A DNA stretch of 43,202 nt. Source: Planctomycetota bacterium. GTDB lineage: Bacteria; Planctomycetota; Planctomycetia; Pirellulales; PLA5. The notes beneath the pieces are model-generated. The model did no database searches. It worked only from the letters and a program-made list of their open reading frames with translations, and had not been told where the DNA came from. Shown here in pieces: positions 38,943-43,202 of this stretch (position 1 is the first letter of the stretch; every line of letters starts with the position of its first letter). A program made the position numbers and the translations under genes. The stretch spans positions 1 to 43,202 of the forward strand of contig QEVJ01000037.1 of assembly GCA_003576845.1 (NCBI GenBank). The letters are read 5' to 3'.

Positions 38943-39959
38943 CTACCATCGCCAGATCGCCGTGCCCCAAGCGAGGCCGGCGCCGAAGCCGCTCATGCAG
39001 ATGCAGCTGCCTGGACCGACGACGCCGGCGCGATGGGCTTCGTCGAGGGCAAGCGGAATGCTGCCGGCGGACGTGTTGCCGTAGCGGTCGACGTTGATTG
39101 CCAGCTTGTGCGGGTCGATGTCCATCGCTTCGGCGGCGGCGTCGATGATTCGGCGGTTCGCCTGGTGCAGCACGAACAGGTCGACGTCGTCGAGCGTCAT
39201 TTCGGCCCGATCGAGCACGGCGTGGATCGTTTCGTCCAAGAGCCGCACGGCCCACTTGAAGACGGGGCGGCCGTTCATGAACAGGTATTGATCTCCCTTG
39301 GCCATCGACTCGGCGTTGGGCGGAATCCGGGAACCGCCCATCGGCCGGCAGAGCAATTCGCGGCCGGCGCCATCCGAGCCAAGCGTATAGGCCAGCAAAC
39401 CCTGCTCGTCGGTGCCGCGCGAAAGCAGGACCGCCCCGCCGCCGTCGCCGAACAGCGGATAAGTCTTCTTGTCGTTTGGGTTGATCGCCCGGCTGTTGCA
39501 GTCGGCGCCGATGACGAGGGCCAACTGGCTCGTGCCGGCAGCGACGTATTGCGCGGCCGTGATGAGCGAGTACATGAAACCGGCGCAGGCGGCTTGCACG
39601 TCGAACGCCGACGCGCAGATACCGAGATTGTCTTGCACGCGGCAGGCCGACGCGGGCACGGGCATGTCGGCGGTGAACGTCCCGAGGATCACGAGGTCGA
39701 TGTCGCTCGCCTTCACGCCGGCCGCTTCGATGCAGCGTCGCGCGGCTGCCGTCGCCACGTCGCTCGTGGCCATTTCCGGCGGAGCGTAGCGGCGTTCGAG
39801 TATCCCGGTTCGCTGGAGGATCCAATCGGCGTCGAACCCGAGCGCGGCGAGATCGGCGTTCGTCACGACGCGGTCCGGAACGTAGCTGCCGGTAGCGACC
39901 AACCGCACGCCCGTGAGGCGGCGGATTGGCGAGCGGCGGCTAAGTTCGGGTTCGTCCAT
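38943..39959 (-). CDS. fabH: beta-ketoacyl-ACP synthase III
   Basis: A 338-residue KAS III that condenses an acyl-CoA starter with malonyl-ACP to begin fatty acid synthesis. The catalytic triad is visible: Cys125 in VQAACAGF, His265 in VLHQANRR and Asn295 in YGNTSAGS. Other signatures are GSYVPDRVVTN near the start, GFDADWILQRTGI, GDGGGAVLL and the C-terminal GSCICMSGFGAGLAWG. It stands alone, not in a fab cluster, with its end 127 bases from the end of the convergent halogenase-like gene. It could thus be housekeeping or a special-purpose starter enzyme. The ATG abuts a C-rich repeat arm and lacks a Shine-Dalgarno sequence. Confidence 0.93.
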   Translation of the reverse strand: MDEPELSRRSPIRRLTGVRLVATGSYVPDRVVTNADLAALGFDADWILQRTGILERRYAPPEMATSDVATAAARRCIEAAGVKASDIDLVILGTFTADMPVPASACRVQDNLGICASAFDVQAACAGFMYSLITAAQYVAAGTSQLALVIGADCNSRAINPNDKKTYPLFGDGGGAVLLSRGTDEQGLLAYTLGSDGAGRELLCRPMGGSRIPPNAESMAKGDQYLFMNGRPVFKWAVRLLDETIHAVLDRAEMTLDDVDLFVLHQANRRIIDAAAEAMDIDPHKLAINVDRYGNTSAGSIPLALDEAHRAGVVGPGSCICMSGFGAGLAWGTAIWRW

Positions 39960-39960
39960 G

Positions 39961-40122
39961 GGGCGGGATTCGGAATTCGGGATTCAGAATTCAGGGGTGA
40001 CGAACGATGAACTCATCGAAAGCGATCGGCAGACTCAATTCATCGCTTCTCGCTCATCAATCCCGCTCATCACTTGCCTTCCTCCGTGTCCTCTGTGCCG
40101 CCTCCGTGTTCTCTGTGTTTAA
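39961..40122. repeat. composite word-repeat element, fabH upstream spacer
   Basis: Three word types are joined here. GGGATTCGGAATTCGGGATT-type words are at 39964-39997, next to the fabH start. GATGAACTCATCG and its complement-like TCATCGCTTCTCGCTCATC surround a small core with GCGATCGGCAGACTC (about 40001-40075). CCTCCGTGTCCTCTGTG-type words are at 40081-40122, ending GTGTTTAAG. It fills the whole space between fabH and the oxidoreductase gene. Confidence 0.7.
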
Positions 40123-40148
40123 GAAACCGATTCCATTCGCCGCGCGAG

Positions 40149-41258
40149 CTAGACCAGCTCGAGTTCCATCCATTGCCGCGTCTCGTGCGACTGGAGGACG
40201 GCATCGGCGACGAGCTGGGCGTTGAGTCCGTCGCGGAAGCTGGGGACGGCTTCGCGGCCTTCGACGATCGCCGAGACGAACTCCCACATCAAATCGTATC
40301 GAAAAACGGTCGCCGGAGTACCCTGTGCAGGATCGCGCGGGCTGTCTTTGGGTTTGAGAAACTCGGCAGGCACGGGCACGCTGTGCAAGTCGTCGCCGGT
40401 CTTGCCGACGAGGATCGTGTTCGGTTCGTGAAGCTGATACACGGCCGAGCCTTCCGCGCCGTTGATTTCCGCCCATTCGTGGCCGAAGCCGTTGCGGTGA
40501 TAGCCTTTGGCCAGCGTGGTTCCTTCCCACACGCCGACCGTCCCGCCGCGAAACTCGCCGATCAAGGCCGACCAGTCGTCCACTTCGGAGGGCGGGCAGT
40601 CCTGGCCGTCCTTCGTCTTGTTCCGCGGCACGAACCGGGCGACCGCGCCACAAATCCGCGCCAGCGGCCCGCACAGGTCCATCGCAAAGTCGAGGCGATG
40701 GACCGTCATGTCGAACAAATCGCCTGCACCGGCGGTGGCCTTGTACTGTCGCCAGCCCCAACTCGTTTCGGGCCAGTCGAGGAATCGTTGGCTGCGAAAG
40801 TGCCGCGGTTCGCCGAGCGCTCCGGACTTGACGAGATGGGCCAGGTACCGCATCGACGGCGCGAAGCGGTATGTGAACGCGGTCATGTGGACGACTTTGC
40901 GCTGCCGCGCCGCGTGGTACATCTCTTCGACTTCGGCCGCGTTGAGGCCCAGCGGCTTTTCGCACATCACGTGCTTGCCGTGGCTGGCCGCTTCGACGGC
41001 GATCGCCCGATGCGTAAAGTTCGGCGTGGCGATCACGACGGCGTCGACGTTCTCGTCGCGACAGGCGGCGAGCGGGTCGGTCGTTATGCGCTCGACGCCC
41101 CAATCCTTCTTCCGCTGTTCGAGCAAGGCCTCGCTCGTGTCGCAGACAAGCGCCAATTCGCACCGCGGATCGAGCCGAATCCCCGGCACGTGGTGATAAT
41201 CGCTCACGGCGCCCGCGCCGATGATGGCGATGCGGATGGGAGGTTGAGAAGCTGGCAT
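40149..41258 (-). CDS. Gfo/Idh/MocA family oxidoreductase
   Basis: A 369-residue NAD(P)-dependent oxidoreductase of the Gfo/Idh/MocA family, acting on sugars, inositols or related alcohols. The Rossmann motif IAIIGAGAVSDYHHVPG is at 10-26. VVIATPNFTHRAIAVEA leads to the family motif CEKPLG (E100-K101-P102), and the C-terminal alpha/beta domain has GDLFDMTVHRLDFAMDL, where Asp and His take the usual catalytic places. No signal peptide is seen; many planctomycete members are exported, this one seems cytoplasmic. The substrate is unknown. It lies in the direction of fabH but is separated by a repeat element. Confidence 0.92.
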   Translation of the reverse strand: MPASQPPIRIAIIGAGAVSDYHHVPGIRLDPRCELALVCDTSEALLEQRKKDWGVERITTDPLAACRDENVDAVVIATPNFTHRAIAVEAASHGKHVMCEKPLGLNAAEVEEMYHAARQRKVVHMTAFTYRFAPSMRYLAHLVKSGALGEPRHFRSQRFLDWPETSWGWRQYKATAGAGDLFDMTVHRLDFAMDLCGPLARICGAVARFVPRNKTKDGQDCPPSEVDDWSALIGEFRGGTVGVWEGTTLAKGYHRNGFGHEWAEINGAEGSAVYQLHEPNTILVGKTGDDLHSVPVPAEFLKPKDSPRDPAQGTPATVFRYDLMWEFVSAIVEGREAVPSFRDGLNAQLVADAVLQSHETRQWMELELV

Positions 41259-41283
41259 GACGACGAATCAAAGCACGTACTTA

Positions 41284-41307
41284 GCCCCCGGTGAACACAC
41301 CGGGGGC
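41284..41307. repeat. 10-bp-stem palindrome upstream of the oxidoreductase gene
   Basis: GCCCCCGGTG-AACA-CACCGGGGGC is a perfect 10-bp stem with a 4-nt loop, 25 bases upstream of the oxidoreductase start. It resembles a REP unit more than a terminator, as no T run follows on either strand. A smaller palindrome, CGTAG-C-CTACG, follows at 41348-41358. Confidence 0.6.
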
Positions 41308-41420
41308 AATGAGCAGCGAAGTGCGAAAAGAGCCCGCCGAAGCAACGTAGCCTACGCCGTTTGCCCCACGGAAACAAGGCCGATGCGGCGTCTGAGAAGT
41401 GCGCGGGTGCAGCGCCACAT

Positions 41421-41900
41421 CTACTTCGCGGCCGCTTCGAAGTCCCCGGCCAGCCGCAGGAGCACTTCCCGCGTGACCTGGGCGGGCACGATTTGCCGCA
41501 CATTGCCGACCTGTTTGGAGAAACGGCAGAGCGACAGTTCTCCGCCGGCGCGGACGAGCAATTCATAGTACGTCGTGCCGTCGTCGTTCTTTTGCGGCGG
41601 CGACGAACGCAGTTGAACGACGCACTGCTCGTGGTCGACTTCGACGGGGCTGATCGGTTCGAGCAGGTACGTGAGCCGACCGGAAAGCTCGGCGGCGATT
41701 TTTTGCAGGCGGTCCGTCGCCGCGCCGGCCAGACGCGGCGTGCTGACCGAGAGGCGCATGAACTCGCAGCCCGTGCGGTCGAGCGCTTCGAGTTCGCAGC
41801 GGAGTGTGAGGTCGCCGTCGACGGCTTCGATGGTTTGCGCCGAACCGGCAAACGCGGAAAGGGCCGAGAGTTGGGCTTGAAGTTGGGTTTTGAGCGTCAT
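41421..41900 (-). CDS. conserved-looking hypothetical protein
   Basis: A 159-residue protein not recognised. It is predicted soluble and cytoplasmic, without signal or membrane segments. A helical start (TLKTQLQAQLSALSAF) is followed by alternating strands and helices (DLTLRCELEALDRTGCEFMRLSV, in part; RLTYLLEPISPVEVD; YYELLVRAGGELSLCRFS). A final helix carries VTREVLLRLAGDFEAAAK. The codon pattern and the strong GGAGG ten bases before ATG support it as real. It is on the same strand as spoVR, 66 bases downstream, and may be co-transcribed. Confidence 0.6.
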   Translation of the reverse strand: MTLKTQLQAQLSALSAFAGSAQTIEAVDGDLTLRCELEALDRTGCEFMRLSVSTPRLAGAATDRLQKIAAELSGRLTYLLEPISPVEVDHEQCVVQLRSSPPQKNDDGTTYYELLVRAGGELSLCRFSKQVGNVRQIVPAQVTREVLLRLAGDFEAAAK

Positions 41901-41940
41901 GGTTATTGCCTCCGGTTGCGAGCCGGCGCGCGTCGGGTTC

Positions 41941-41972
41941 TCTGGCGGAAGTCTGGGCGACTTCCGCTACGA
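41941..41972. repeat. REP-like palindrome at the spoVR 3' end
   Basis: GCGGAAGTC-TGGGC-GACTTCCGC (41945-41967) then TACGAG: a perfect 9-bp stem. The unit CGTAGCGGAAGTC on the gene strand also occurs at 22331-22343. It supplies the TAG stop codon of spoVR (41967-41969). Confidence 0.75.
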
Positions 41973-43202
41973 GCGGACCTTGATTTCCTCGCCGAGTTCG
42001 GTTTGTTCGTGTTCGATGCCGTCGAACGACAGGACGACGCGCTCCTCGCCGAGCACCGTTTCGACGTGCACCGGCCGCTTCCAGAGCGCGTAGAGGTTCG
42101 TGAGCGTGTCGGCCGCGTACTTGGCGTCCAGCTCGACGCCTTCGTAGTAGTGTTCGAGCAACAGCTCGCTGCGATTACGGTAATTCGCGTCGCGGACGGC
42201 GATTTGCGGACGGCCGCGATTCGTCAGGTTCGCGAGCAGTTGGGCCTTTACCTGCGGGAACGCGCGGCTTTCGATCTCGTAGGCTTCGGCGTCTTCGTTC
42301 CAACCGAATTTGAACAGCTTGTGCCGCCGACAAAAGTCGAGCGTCAGGAACTCGTCGATGAACGTGAGATCGTTGTGAATGCGGCGGACCTCGAAGATCT
42401 TTTCGCGGCCCTTGCCCGTGCCGAGGTCCCACCGCCGCTTCGTCTCCCAGTCGTCGCACTCGTCCCATTCCTTGCCGAACTGGCCGCGGTTCCAGCGTTC
42501 TTCGATGTCGCGGAACAGCTCGATGCCGAGCTTGTAGGGATTGAGCCGCGTCGGCGAACTGGCCATCGTGCCGCTGTGATGGTCGCAGTAGCAGATCAGG
42601 TCGCTGGCCGAAAGACCCTGCGTCGTCATGATGGTCGAGTGCCAATAACTGGCCCAACCTTCGTTCATGATCTTGGTCTGGGCCTGCGGAGCGAAGTAGT
42701 ACGCCTCGTCGCGGATGATCGACAACACGTCCGCCTGCCACGGCTTAAGCGGCGCGTGCTCCATGAGGAACAGCATCACGTCGCGCTCCGGCTCGGCGGG
42801 AATCGGGCCGACCGACGCCTCGCTTTCTTTCCGCTGGCGCTCGCGCTCTTCCTGCTCGCGGCGGATCGCCTCCGGCGGATTGACGAACCGATCCATGTAC
42901 CGCTTGGCGTCGAACCGCGGGGGACCATCCGGCTCGGCTTCTTCGTCGTCCTGGTGAAACTTCCGCACCGGCTCCGCCCGGCGCTTGATCGCGGGGGCAT
43001 GGATGTCGATCAAGTCCTCAATGCTCAGGCACCAGTCGACAAACACTTCGACTTCTTCCACGCCGAAGCGATCCATGTACGACCGGATCCGCTGGCCGTG
43101 GTTGGCCATCGTGTCGACCATCTTGCGGTTCGTGTGGGCGAAATAGGCGTTGTTTTTGAAAAAGTCGCAGTGTCCGTACACGTGGGCCATCACCAGCTTT
43201 TG
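41967..43202 (-). CDS. spoVR: SpoVR family protein (N-terminus beyond window)
   Basis: The last ~411 residues of a SpoVR-family protein; the frame stays open to the window end (QKLVMAHVYGHCDFFKNN). Family motifs are AHVYGHCDFFKNN with conserved His/Asp, LSIEDLIDIHAP, APLKPWQADVLSIIRDEAYYF, NEGWASYWHSTIMTTQ, SPTRLNPYKLGIELFRDIEERW and RRIHNDLTFIDEFLT. Complete members have about 500 residues, so roughly the first 90 lie outside. The family is needed for spore cortex in Bacillus and is widespread in non-spore-formers, usually beside a PrkA kinase and a DUF444 protein, whose genes would be to the right of the window. Its stop codon comes from a REP-like repeat. Confidence 0.93.
   Translation of the reverse strand, partial: QKLVMAHVYGHCDFFKNNAYFAHTNRKMVDTMANHGQRIRSYMDRFGVEEVEVFVDWCLSIEDLIDIHAPAIKRRAEPVRKFHQDDEEAEPDGPPRFDAKRYMDRFVNPPEAIRREQEERERQRKESEASVGPIPAEPERDVMLFLMEHAPLKPWQADVLSIIRDEAYYFAPQAQTKIMNEGWASYWHSTIMTTQGLSASDLICYCDHHSGTMASSPTRLNPYKLGIELFRDIEERWNRGQFGKEWDECDDWETKRRWDLGTGKGREKIFEVRRIHNDLTFIDEFLTLDFCRRHKLFKFGWNEDAEAYEIESRAFPQVKAQLLANLTNRGRPQIAVRDANYRNRSELLLEHYYEGVELDAKYAADTLTNLYALWKRPVHVETVLGEERVVLSFDGIEHEQTELGEEIKVRS

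Overview
This window looks like a chromosomal segment of a planctomycete, probably from the Pirellulales group. The reasons are high GC content, a PQQ-type exported protein with the planctomycete WPQWRG motif, exported EF-hand and Spy-like proteins, type II secretion style pseudopilin genes without a nearby secretin, and intergenic spacers full of word-like repeats. The assignment is inferred from content; no marker phylogeny could be run. No rRNA, tRNA, CRISPR array, transposase or phage gene was found, so this is chromosomal backbone and not an island.

Layout. 164-5914 (+): an ornithine cyclodeaminase-family protein, prephenate dehydrogenase (tyrA), a PurS-PurL fusion and purQ. 6074-16951 (-): a type II secretion-like operon transcribed gspE-F-G-H-I-J-K-L-M; its last protein appears to fuse GspM/PilO, two Ig-like domains and a GspC/PilP-like domain. 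17617-20319: divergent genes for a Spy/CpxP-like exported protein (-) and a seven-EF-hand exported protein (+). 20350-22149 (-): ribosomal protein S20 and a TPR protein. 22378-23922 (+): a CobA-HemD fusion. 23924-29170 (-): two exported amidohydrolase-family proteins (three domains, only one with an intact metal site) and a SelW-like Rdx protein. 29644-32453 (+): a PQQ beta-propeller protein and a DegT-family aminotransferase. 32533-36179 (-): NAD(P)H-hydrate epimerase, a GGDEF protein, a glycerophosphodiester phosphodiesterase, a zinc-ribbon/L7-L12-like/TM protein and frr. 36446-38815 (+): a possible 21-residue membrane peptide, a NIPSNAP-like protein and a flavin-dependent halogenase-like enzyme. 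38943-43202 (-): FabH, a Gfo/Idh/MocA oxidoreductase, a conserved hypothetical and SpoVR, which is cut by the window end.

The most unusual signal is in the repeats. One class has two inverted arms built from short degenerate words (GGGATTCGGG, AATGAAGAATGCAAAATG or CACAGAGGACACGGAGG types) around a GC-rich core that looks related between copies. These fill most spacers ahead of co-directional genes, often touch the start codon, leave no Shine-Dalgarno sequence, and in places run into the coding frame. A second class comprises several families of short perfect palindromes (REP-like). Some lie inside genes: one shape occurs in purQ and, in the same reading frame, in an amidohydrolase signal peptide. 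Others supply the stop codons of nnrE and spoVR.

The genes serve amino acid, purine and tetrapyrrole synthesis, translation (S20, RRF), protein export and cell-surface functions. They do not form one pathway; the secretion operon is the only large functional cluster.
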